The position numbers and the translations under genes are program-made. From NCBI GenBank assembly GCA_900660155.1, contig CABFPE010000236.1, forward strand, positions 839,491-903,490: a stretch of 64,000 nucleotides of DNA, written 5' to 3'. The stretch comes from Hofstenia miamia (taxonomy: Eukaryota; Xenacoelomorpha; Acoela; Hofsteniidae). Position 1 is the stretch's first letter, and each line of letters opens with the position of its first letter. Below are positions 31,255 to 40,949 of the stretch, in pieces. The notes below the pieces were generated by a model. The model saw nothing but the letters and a program-made list of their open reading frames with translations. It did no database searches and was not told where the DNA came from.

Positions 31255-32394
31255 TTAGTAAAAAGTTAATAAGCGTCGGAGCTTTAGTACCTCGGAAGGT
31301 GAGAAATGATTAGGCGGTGTAGTTGAAAGGACTTCGGCGTACGTTTGCGGATGCGGGGCGTAGCGTCCTTGATTAATCGTTGCTGGTGAGTACAAGGTAC
31401 GTGATTGCCTGTGATGTTGCGGTGGCATACGTGTATTCGCTGGTCGATATGATTGATAAGAATTAAGTGACTTTGGCGGCAAAATTGAGCGGCCGTAGAT
31501 GAAAGGATGCTTTGCATTTGCAAAATAGCTTTTAATGCATCGTGCTAATATAACATATCCAGATTCAGAGAAATGAATTCCTCCTCGTGTAAATAGATCT
31601 GCATCGACGTATGCACCCTTGTAAAAATAACGGTTATTTTGGAAGATCTTGTATTGCAATTGTTTTGCATTTTGATGTAATAATACATTGACTTCCGATG
31701 ACATTTTATTAAACGTTTTAATATATGGAAATGGTGCGAGTTCACCCAATGTAATTTCTGCGTTTCGAAAGGAATGGCGTGTGGCAGTAATCAATTTTTC
31801 GAAAAGTGGTGTGAAATTCTTGTTTGATTGCATGACGTCGTTTCTTCCAGCAGTGATCATCACCTTCTTTATATTGTTCCTTTGTGGGTATTGATAAATT
31901 ATGTTTGAAATTTCCTCGATTGTAGCTCCAGGATATGAATGAATCGTGACATCGTGATCTTTCACAAGTTTATTTGCCCTCAAATTGCGATACATTGATG
32001 TTCCAATTATCAATGTATCCGAAGTTTCTTTGATATGTTTGACTTTTCGTTGGTTTGTTTCACTTTTTTCTGGAGCATTTGTTTCGGAAACATTGTCGCT
32101 GTTCGTGCATTTAGTGTTTGATGTTTCTAGTGGTGAGCGTGTTTCTTCTGAAGGGGATGGCGATTCTTTAATATTTGAGATTTTCCAAAGTACGTAGTGT
32201 AGTTTGAGTAGTTCATCCCTTGATAATGAGGCAAACGGTGCAGCTAACTTAGCGGCGGTGATGCGTTTTTGCGAATCGAAATCTCCAATAAACTGAGAAC
32301 TGTTAATTGTATCGAGTAGAACGCGCTCGCTAGACCCGACTATCTCAGAGAGAAGCATGATTGGTTGTGAGAAGCATGATTGGTTGTGAAGCAT
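31255..32394 (-). CDS. CR1-like ORF1, SGNH/GDSL-type esterase protein
   Basis: 379 residues, intact. Residues about 127-138 (TLIIGTSMYRNL) supply the block I Ser (S133); AGRNDV at 182-187 is the block III-like G-x-N-D; GGIHFSESGY at 271-280 supplies the block V His (H274), though the usual Asp three residues before the His is Gly. The N-terminus is charged; the C-terminal 80 residues are Pro/Ser/Gln/His-rich, suggesting nucleic-acid contact. Esterase ORF1 proteins are known in CR1/L2-group LINEs, where they are thought to aid RNP or membrane interaction. A 19-bp tandem duplication (32351-32388) lies at its 5' end. Its TAA (31257-31255) is 5 nt before the ORF2 ATG. Confidence 0.85.
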   Translation of the reverse strand: MLHNQSCFSQPIMLLSEIVGSSERVLLDTINSSQFIGDFDSQKRITAAKLAAPFASLSRDELLKLHYVLWKISNIKESPSPSEETRSPLETSNTKCTNSDNVSETNAPEKSETNQRKVKHIKETSDTLIIGTSMYRNLRANKLVKDHDVTIHSYPGATIEEISNIIYQYPQRNNIKKVMITAGRNDVMQSNKNFTPLFEKLITATRHSFRNAEITLGELAPFPYIKTFNKMSSEVNVLLHQNAKQLQYKIFQNNRYFYKGAYVDADLFTRGGIHFSESGYVILARCIKSYFANAKHPFIYGRSILPPKSLNSYQSYRPANTRMPPQHHRQSRTLYSPATINQGRYAPHPQTYAEVLSTTPPNHFSPSEVLKLRRLLTFY

Positions 32395-32439
32395 GATCTT
32401 TTTGGGCTATTCACGTAAACGAAAGACTTAAATCCGATA

Positions 32440-32960
32440 ATTGGGTTTTTATGTTCTTACGTCAAAATCTCCCAAGAAATACATCTAAGCCATTAAACTT
32501 AGTGTACAAGGTCATTATCTATGCATCACCTACCTGGTTTGCAAGTGAATGGGCTTATCACTTATCAGTTTAAATCTCTTGCCTATTAGTTTCTATCTCC
32601 AACTGAAGGATTGTCTGTTTTTAAATAGACTCCTAGACCCACGTTATGATCTAAATCTGTTCAATTTTATTTCGCTTTATCAACCAAGACGTAGTGATAT
32701 ACGCTGTTGGTCTGCTTTTTTTTAAAGAACGGCTCTCTACAAAGAACAAATATTCCGAGTATTTTTTAATCGTATCACTGTGCTGGCAAATTTCTTACAC
32801 GTAAATACTCCTGTTAATTTATTTAAAGAGCTAGACATTCTTACTAAATTCAAACGGTTTGAAAATTTTTTATAGCATAACATCAAGAGAACATATACAA
32901 TCTAAATATCAATGAAACAAAGAAAACGCAATAAGAAAAAAGAAACATCTTTAAATGAAA
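32440..32960 (+). mobile_element. old LINE remnant, second half
   Basis: Continues the remnant at 27330-27941. In shifting frames it reads LVYKVIIYASPTWFASEW (about 32500), LDPRYDLNLFNFISLYQPRR, then FFNRITVLANFLHVNTPVNL and FKELDILTKFKRFENFL before a stop: the standard C-terminus of Jockey/CR1-type ORF2. A stretch of about 40 bp (TTTAAAGAGCTAGACATTC and onward) recurs inverted at about 40065-40110. Confidence 0.65.
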
Positions 32961-34732
32961 TTATTGGAATTGGATCTGATGGCGAATATTTTTCAATCAA
33001 CAATCCAGAAGATGTTCAGCAATCCAATTCACACACAACTCTCACACAGCAGCTTTCATTACTATCATAAAATACTAACATTTGTAGCATATGTCTGCAT
33101 GCTTCTGATTTGTGTAAACGTTCAGGACTTGTCAAACATCATACTGTCAATGGTTCCAGATGTGAAGGTTCAGGGCTACCACCTCGTTCACTTGGAATAA
33201 CGCCTGTATTTCCCTCACTTTCTGATATTGAAATGTTTTCTATTCCTACCAGAAAGATTGTTCCAATCAGCTGCCGTAATCTCTGGGCTAAAGCTGTGAA
33301 TCACTCTTTTAGTAAGGTTAAGCGGGAGCCAAGTTTCATTAATCATTGGGTGGAGATTTTTATTTTGGCTGCTTGTGTTCTCCGGTCTGCTCCTCGTGGG
33401 GGCTCCAAACACCTGAAATACGAAGAGTCAATTCTCAAGAGCCGCTTAGAGCGTTGGTTGAATGGTGATCATGCTCAACTTTGGTTCGAAGCAACTGTAA
33501 GTTCTGGCAACATTAAAAATAAATCATCTTCTGTTAATTCCAGCCAAAATCTTAAGAGAGCTAGACAGCTTGGTCACGAAAGCAGTTTTCGTAGAGCCAT
33601 AGCAGCTCTAAGATCTGATGGTCTAAGCTTTGATGAGCAAACATTTCATGCACTAAAGGAGAAGCATCCCAACACTTCAAAAAATAAAATAGATTATAGT
33701 ACTGAAGACACAGAGCCATTTGTGATAAACAAAGACATTCTGATTAAATGTGTGAAAAGCTTTCCCAGGGATTCTGCTGCCGGTGTCTCTAAACTTTATA
33801 CTTCCCATCTGATTAATGCATTCCAATGCCCAACACCTGAATATGGGGACAAAGCAATTGCATCGGTGCTCGAAGTAATCAACTGTTTAATATCTGGTAA
33901 TGCTCCTGATGAAATTGCACCATATCTTTGTGGAGCTAATCTTTTTGCATTGAAGAAAAAGGACGGTGGAATTCGCCCAATTGCTGTGGGAGAAGTTCTT
34001 CGAAGATTGATTGCCAAATGCTTATGTCAATTGTCAAGGAATAGGGCAGCTGCTCTTTTTTCTCCACTTCAAGTTGGTGTAGGCATTAAGGGAGGTTGTG
34101 AAGCCGTCATCCATGCTTTGAATGGATTGGTGGAAGCTGTTGGATCGAAGACAAATTTAGCATTTCTCCAGGTAGACATCAAAAATGCATTTAACAGTCT
34201 TAATCGTTCAGCAATACTTTCTCAGGTTAAACTTCATTTTCCACAGTTATATCCTTGGGTTTATTTTTGCTACTCCCAGCCTTCTCGATTGAAATTTGGA
34301 TCTAAATTCTTGCTTTCAGCTTGCGGAGTTCAACAAGGTGATCCCTTGGCTCCCCTTTTGTTTGCTTTAGCTATTCATCCAATCGTTTCTGCTATCAAAG
34401 ATAAATTTCCTGAATTAGCATGCAACGCATGGTATTTAGATGATGGTTCTCTGGTTGAGGACGTTCCATCTTTGTGTAAAGTATTTGAGTTTGTGGTATT
34501 AGCTATGAAAAAAGTAGGCTTGGAAATTAGTTTAACTAAATGTGAAGTTTGGTCACCTAATCCTAATTGCGATTTCAGTGCCTTGCCCAAAACAATCAAC
34601 AGACGAAAAGATGGTAGTCACTCTCGGAGCTCCTATCTCCAAGTCTCCAAAATTTGTACAAGAGTTCTTCTCGAAACGTGTTTCTAAGTCCATTCAAATT
34701 ATGAAAGACATAAAATTACTTGAAGATCCACA

Positions 34733-35162
34733 GTTAGAATTGCATCTGTTAAGGAGCTGTGCTTCACTACCTAAGATATCGTTTTGTTTAAGAACTTCTA
34801 ATCCCGCAACTGTTACTACAGAATTGGAAGAATTTGATTCAGCAGTTCATCAGCCTCTAGAAAGTATAGCAGGTTCAGCTGTTTATGTGTCACAAAGACT
34901 ACAAACATCCTTGCCAATTTCTAAATGAGGTCTTGGATTACCACTAGCGTCAACAATTGCTTCTGCAGCGTTCTTAGGGTCATATGTGGACAATAAAGAA
35001 CTATGTAATCAGATTGTTCCTATTGATGATTATATTTACTCGGTGCCACATCAGTGTTTGTAAGAACTTTCTAGCAAAGGAATAGCGTTGACTGAAATGC
35101 CTTTACACATGGCCCCAAAAGCACAGAAGTCTATTTGTTCACTTTTACAGCAAGTCAGCCAG
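34733..35162 (+). repeat. direct repeat, copy 1 (about 425 bp)
   Basis: The segment from TTAGAATTGCATCTGTTAAG to CAGCAAGTCAGCCAG is repeated at 35976-36402 with roughly 16 differences (about 4%). It ends at the lone N at 35163. Confidence 0.85.
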
Positions 35163-35163
35163 N

Positions 35164-35975
35164 TTCAAATAAAACAGGTTGAGTCTTTTAAGTACCTCGG
35201 AATAATTTTTGACATACATCTAAATTTTGAAGAGCAACTAAATCATGTTATTAGAAAAATGGCCATATCGATTAAAGCAATTAACTTAATTTCTCAAAAA
35301 CTTCCAACTAAAGCAAAAATTCAATTAATATATGCTCTAATATTAAGTCAATTTAACTATGCCAATGTACTCTACACAGATATAAACCAACAATTTCTCA
35401 GGAAATTCCAAGTGCAACTAAATTGGGCTATTAAAGTAGCAGTAAATAATCATAGCTTTAATAAGAATAATGAATATAGAAAAATTTCAAAATTATTTTT
35501 ACATCCGCAATGTTACATTCATATAAATGTCTTAACGACGTTCTTCAAAATAGTTAACAATACTTTCCCATACTACAAAAATGACTTTCTTGCTGCAAAA
35601 TTAGTCAATAAACAAAATAAAAGAACATACATAATTCAACGTATTAGGTATAAGAAACGAATAATGAAAAATTCATTTCTAAACACAGCTATAAATATGT
35701 GGAATGAATTACCAAAATATATTAAACAAATAAGCACTTAAATATACAAAAACTGAAATGGCGAGGTTATAAATTTTATAATCCTGATTACTCTATTAAT
35801 AGAAACTAGCAATCGCCATAGCCCAAGTTAACCACTTTTTATTTGTAAATAGTCATTGTTTTCTTTTTTTTTGTTTAATTTTGTATTACTTTCTTGACGC
35901 TTTCAGAATTTGTTATCAGTATTTCTATTTATTGTTAAAACAATTTCTGAATATAGATTTTTCTTCTTCTTCTTC
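35164..35975 (+). mobile_element. 5'-truncated CR1-like fragment inside the RLE-type element
   Basis: C-terminal end of a CR1-like ORF2: QVESFKYLGIIFDIHLNFEE, ILSQFNYANVLYTD, SFLNTAINMWNELPKYIKQ, then, after a frame change, WRGYKFYNPDYSINRN and stop, matching the end of the larger minus-strand copy (GFKFYNNDYTINRN). The 3' UTR ends CTGAATATAGATT followed by a (TTC)n tail. Bounded on both sides by the 425-bp direct repeat. Confidence 0.8.
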
Positions 35976-36402
35976 TTAGAATTGCATTTGTTAAGAAGCT
36001 GTGCTTCACTACCTAAGATATCGTTTTGTTTAAGAACTTCTAATCCGCAACTGTTACTACAGAATTGGAAGAATTTGATTCAGCAGTTCATCAGTCACTA
36101 GAAAGTATAGCAGGTTCAGCTGTTTCTGTGTCACAAAGATTACAAGCATCCTTGCCAATTTCTAAATGAGGTCTTGAATTACCACTAGCGTCAACAATTG
36201 CTTCTGCAGCGTTCTTAGGGTCGTATGTGGACAATAAAGAAGTATGTAATCAGATTGTTCCTATTGATGATTATATTTACTCTGTGCCACATCAGTGTTT
36301 GCAAGAACTTTTTAGCAAAGGAATAGCGGTAACTGAAATGCCTTTACACATGGCCCCAAAAGCACAGAAGTCTATTTGTTCACTTTTACAGCAAGTCAGC
36401 TA
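35976..36402 (+). repeat. direct repeat, copy 2
   Basis: Second copy of 34733-35162, beginning right after the (TTC)n tail of the CR1-like fragment and continuing uninterrupted into the rest of the RLE-type element. Confidence 0.85.
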
Positions 36403-37414
36403 GAATATTTGTTTATCCTCCAGTTGTCTCCTCGCGATAAAGCAAGACTTCTCTCTTGTTCCATACCAGGAAGTGGGGATTGGTTGGCTACCATTCCCTT
36501 GAAAGCACTTGGTCTTTCTTTCGCACCTGCAGAATTCCGAACTTTGCTTTGTTATCGGCTTGGCATCCCCTTAATTAATGATAAAAAAAATGTCCAAAAT
36601 GCTTTAAGCCTTTGGATTTATTCGGTGATCATACCATGTCCTGCGCGGTTGATGGTGAAAGAATTGCGCGCCATGATCGACTCAGGGACGCTATTTTTTC
36701 AACTGCTTCGAAATGTGCTTTGTCTCCTGTGCTTGAAAAGTCTAACCTCACTGAGTCTCGTGCTCGTCCTGGGGACATCTTTTTGCCATGCTGGTCTTCT
36801 GGGCGACCAGCCGCTCTAGACGTGACTGTAATTAGTTCACTGCAGCCTTTGATTGTTTCTCTTGCTGGTACTAATGCTGGTCATGCTCTGGAAGTTTCAC
36901 ACAACCGAAAGCTCACTAAATATGCAGAATCATGTTCAGCAGCTGCTATATCCTTCATACCACTATCAGTGGAAGCTTTAGGGAGGATGGTCACCAATTG
37001 CTATCAAAGTATTCTCCAAGATGTCTTTTATGTCTTCTGCCAGAAGTGCCTCTTGCGATCTGAATACGATTTCTACATATTTTTTCCAGCAATTGTCAGT
37101 AATTTTACAGCGGGGAAATGCTACACTTCTTTTATCAAGATATGGTGTTTAGAGTTCAAGCAATTCTTGTCTAATCTGTGACATCTGGAACACAAACTCA
37201 ACCATTATACAAGTTTTTCAATCAATCACCCAAAAAATAATCACTGTAATGTTAATTTTATGTGTATTGATTTTCGTTCTTTTAAAAAAACAATTTTATA
37301 TTTGGTGATTCTTAAATCTATTTTTGTAATGTTAATTTTGTAAAATGTGCTTTATTGTATCTTTATATTGTAGATTTAAAAATACTAAATATCAATAATT
37401 GTTTTTATAAATAA

Positions 37415-38515
37415 TCATAATGTATAGGGTACAAGTAGTGTTCCTATTTTTCTTCGTAGCTGACACACTTGTTCTTCTTTTTAGTATTTTTTGTAAGCAA
37501 TATGCATTCTATAACTAATTGCAATTTCATGCAATATGCCGATGACAACTGCATATAAAATTGAATTGTAACAAATTTTCAAAATATTTTTGTATTTATA
37601 TTTTAAATATTAATAAAGCTAAAACATAATTTTGTATTTTAATGCCCAATAAAAGAATTATGATGTTTCTGCAATGATTTTGAATATAAATAATATGTTG
37701 TCCCTGTTGTAGACACTTTCGAATATCTCGGAGTAACTGTTCTCCCAAAGTTAAAATTTAACTCTCACATCAATTTAAAAGCTAGAAAATTAGTTATAGG
37801 TACAAAAAGTATGACACTAGTAGTTAGGCAATAACCACTGGGTGCGATAATTAAATTCTTCAATTTTTTAATTATGAGTCACGTTAATTTCGCAAAAATT
37901 TATTTACTGATCTAAGCGATATGCTTCATAAAAAACTTAATATTGAATTAAAATTGGTATTAAATATCTCAGTGAAAATATCTTCGAAAACTAAGCATTG
38001 CATTTCAAGGTCAATTCTTTTTCCAAAACAACTCGTCATTTTGAATACCCTCCTGCCATTCTTCAAGCTAATACAGAACCTGCCAACTTATAATACGAAT
38101 AAAATATCGGGATTTTGCTCATAAACATAATTCAAGCTCAAAACTTTACATCTGTTAAGAAAGAGATAAACGTTTTAAAGAAATCTTTCATTAATGTCAC
38201 CCTTCGAACCTGGAATTCGCTATCTAAAGAAAATAAGAACATTGAAACATTAAAATTATTTAAAAAGTATTTAAAAATCTTCCTTAATCAAAAATATATA
38301 TCTGGTAAATCATGGCTAGGATACATATTTTATAATATGAATATACTATAACTTGGTATTAAAATAGTACTACAGAAATTTATCCGTGGTCTGGATTTTT
38401 TTTGTAATTTGTGATTTGCTTATATGTGTTTTGTGAATTTAATGACGTTATTCTGATAAACTTTCAGTTTTTTAATTGTAAACTTTTACTGAATAAAGAT
38501 TCTATTGCCTTATTT
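37415..38515 (+). mobile_element. CR1-like LINE 3' fragment
   Basis: RT remnant starting near a degraded QGTSSVPIF box at 37428, then NCNFMQYADDNC (YADD, about 37525), DTFEYLGVTVLPKLKFN (about 37715), and the C-terminus KSFINVTLRTWNSLSKENK with QKYISGKSWLGYIFYN and stop. Ends ACTGAATAAAGATT at about 38490-38503. Same family as 27942-32440, but older and broken in several frames. Confidence 0.7.
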
Positions 38516-38913
38516 CATTTTAAAATTGGAGCCAAGAAGGTTTGCACAATTCGCAATTGTAGGCAACTTAAATTATTCAACTGATGGAAATTGTAACCTC
38601 ATAATTCAGGTGTGAAGCATTTTGTTTTTACACTTTATACATTCAATTATTCAAAACAAGTGATAGACACCTTAAAAAATCCAAATACTAGTCTACTTAG
38701 TTATTCATTGCGTATTCAATGCGTATTCTTAGAATTTTGTATAAATAATTTCACAAGATATTATATTCTTCAATATTAAGAAAATTTTGCTGCTTAAATC
38801 AATTTTAAAATTGATGCACGATTTTTCAACAATGTTCCTTCTAAAACTAATTTTGTGATTTTTCTTAATTCCTTCATATACACTTTCATTTGATATCGTT
38901 AATGATCACATCC

Positions 38914-39221
38914 GCCCAGTAAACATAGACCTGTCGTAACGACGTCGCTGAACGATATAATAACGGCACTAAAACGACATTACAAAACAACGTCTTTTCA
39001 CAATAAAACGACAAACTATCAATAAAAATGCAGTTTTTAAAAAATGTGTCTTCAAATTTTCATAATACTATAATTATTCCTATTTTGAAATATTTTTTGC
39101 TAGACGGAATTATACACCGCCACTAATCCGCACAATAAACGCCACTCAAACAATTCAACGCCTATTAAACGCCAATACACCACAAAACGACGTCGTTACA
39201 ACAGTTCTATGTCTACTGGGC
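38914..39221. mobile_element. short DNA element with 38-bp terminal inverted repeats
   Basis: CCCAGTAAACATAGACCTGT...AACGACGTCG at the left faces an inverted CCCAGTAGACATAGAACTGT...AACGACGTCG at the right, about 33/38 identical. About 307 bp. Internal AACGAC-type repeats occur near both ends. No convincing target-site duplication flanks it. Confidence 0.7.
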
Positions 39222-39939
39222 AAAATTACAAAAAGCAAATAAGATGTGATCTTTAATTGCAAGCAATTGCTTAAAGAGATAATACGTAAGGCAGCGTTAT
39301 TAAAGTTATAGTTATTTTCATAGTATTGTCCAGAAATTGCTCTATAATATAATGCATAGAAGAATCAATGCTGAAGGTTAGAAGAACATAACATATTGTA
39401 GATGAAACAAGAACATTACGGTGATTACTGTGTATGGTATACCTCATAATGGACATCGAATCGAATAGTTTCTGATTTTTGGAAAAATTGACTGAGACAT
39501 TCAAAATACTATAAATCTTTAAATAATTATAAAGAGACTGCAATTTCTTTGAAGATATAAAAAATGTTTCGAATTGGACTTTTTTTGGTAAGCTCGCACA
39601 AGTAAATGTGAGCTTTGATTATATTATATTCTTTGCAATATATTTCATCTTATTTCTCCAAAACTGGTTTGTATCTCGTTCGTATACTAAAAACTTTTAT
39701 TTTCAGTTGTCACTTTGAGAAAAATATTTTGAGTTATGATCTTTAGTATTCCCAAAATTAGTTCGTCTTTTTATGCGTTACGATTCGATGAGCAGAACTA
39801 TAAATAACAAGGTTTATGTGTAATTTTGTAGAATATGCATTTAAAATTTCATTTTTCTATTTACAATTCCGTGAATTATTTAATGAAACATTAACAGTCC
39901 TGAGAAAGTAGCAAAGTCAGAAATTTTATTAAGGCGACG

Positions 39940-40065
39940 CATGAAATTGCAATTAGTTATAGAATGCATATTGTTTACAAAAATACTGAAAAGAAGAGAA
40001 CAAGTGTGTCAGCTACGAAGAAAAATAGGAACACTACTTGTACCCAATACATTATGACGATTTGA
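39940..40065 (-). repeat. inverted near-copy of 37420-37545
   Basis: The reverse complement matches the RT segment around 37428-37545 over about 125 bp with only a few differences (shared stretch ACAAGTAGTGTTCCTATTTT and onward). Breaks off sharply at GCATGAAATTGC. Either a small CR1-like fragment or part of an inverted duplication. Confidence 0.7.
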
Positions 40066-40226
40066 ATTTAGTAAGAATGTCTAGCTCTTTAAATAAATTA
40101 TTTTTGTAAAATTGAAGACCATGCTCCTGATGGCAAAACTGTGAAACGCATAAATTCCAGGAAGTCTATCTTTTGCCTGGTTCAACATAAAATCTCGTCT
40201 TTAACTATTGAAGGCGGCTTCAAAAT

Positions 40227-40720
40227 CTATCTGAAGAATACCTGAAGAAGATAAATCAAAAAAAATTTCCATGAAATTCTAGAAGCATGTATTATTGCTC
40301 CCGTCTTAATCCTAACACCTACCTGATGAAGAGCTAGGAATTCTAAACCATCATCTTGAGGTAAGCCGACAAAAAATTTATCCACATCGATTGCCCTTAA
40401 CCCGCCAGATCTCTTAGTCAATGCAGTAAGACAAGCAGTGCAACTAAGAGGTGCTAAAAAGTCAGGAGGACCTTTGCGAACAAGCATGTCAATCATGAGA
40501 ATTATTTTTTAAACTAGACCGTGATTGTTCAGCAACTTTACAGTTAATAACATTAATAAAATGTTCAGAATACATTTTAGTTGGACCTGATGAAGTGCCA
40601 GATGGGAATAATGTTAAAGCTTTAACCCTCTTCTGCATGAGTTTTCTAGTCAAGTAAAAAAAATATTTAAATGCTGATTTTAGATGCTCAAGCAAACATC
40701 TAAAAATTTGGAAACTCATT
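40227..40720 (-). mobile_element. RLE-type non-LTR RT remnant
   Basis: Minus-strand pieces PSGTSSGPTKMYSEHFINVI, APLSCTACLTALTKRSGGLR and HQVGVRIKTGAIIHASR match PRDSAAGVSKLYTSHLINAF, APYLCGANLFALKKKDGGIR and LQVGVGIKGGCEAVIHALN of the element at 33000-37190. Same family, more degraded. Confidence 0.65.
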
Positions 40721-40949
40721 ATACTAATATTGTACTTGGAACTATGTTTTTGAATTTGTTGCTATATGGCAACATCATGCAAATTTAAGTATTTCGTTTG
40801 AAAATAAAGTATAGATTATAACATTTGGTTAATTGTAAAAAAGTACATTTCCTGTAAAATTGCAGAGAAGGAATTAACACCAGTATGAAGTTTTTTTCTT
40901 TAGTTAGGTACAAAAATTTTCACACGTACAATGTTTCACCTTCACAATT

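Larger units (their letters stand above)
27942..32440 (-). mobile_element. near full-length CR1-like LINE
   Basis: About 4.5 kb on the minus strand: ORF1 (SGNH type), a 5-nt spacer, then ORF2 (2A-like motif, endonuclease, RT), a 3' UTR and a tail of TTATC-type repeats at 27942-27955 following the family's TGAATATAGATT end. It contains the 775-N gap. Fragments of the same family occur at 35164-35975 and 37430-38510 (plus) and about 39940-40065 (minus). Only about three breaks are visible in ORF2, so the copy is young. It is inserted into the older LINE that flanks it on both sides. Confidence 0.85.
33000..37190 (+). mobile_element. non-LTR element with zinc finger, RT and restriction-like nuclease
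   Basis: One element in several frames, interrupted at 35164-35975 by a CR1-like fragment. The N-terminal CCHH-type finger CSICLHASDLCKRSGLVKHH (about 33085) precedes an intact stretch to 34687. RT boxes: FALKKKDGGIRPIAVGEVL, FLQVDIKNAFNSL (motif A), GVQQGDPLAPLLFALAIHP (motif B), AWYLDDGSLV (motif C). Another frame continues with LLRSCASLPKISFCLRTSNP, then, after the interruption, KARLLSCSIPGSGDWLATIP and GDHTMSCAVDGERIARHDRL, and finally RPGDIFLPCWSSGRPAALDV followed by TV, read as the PD-(D/E)xK-like region. The RT plus C-terminal nuclease layout places it near the RLE-type groups (R2/NeSL/HERO-like), but I cannot name the clade. At least three frame changes; inactive. Confidence 0.75.
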
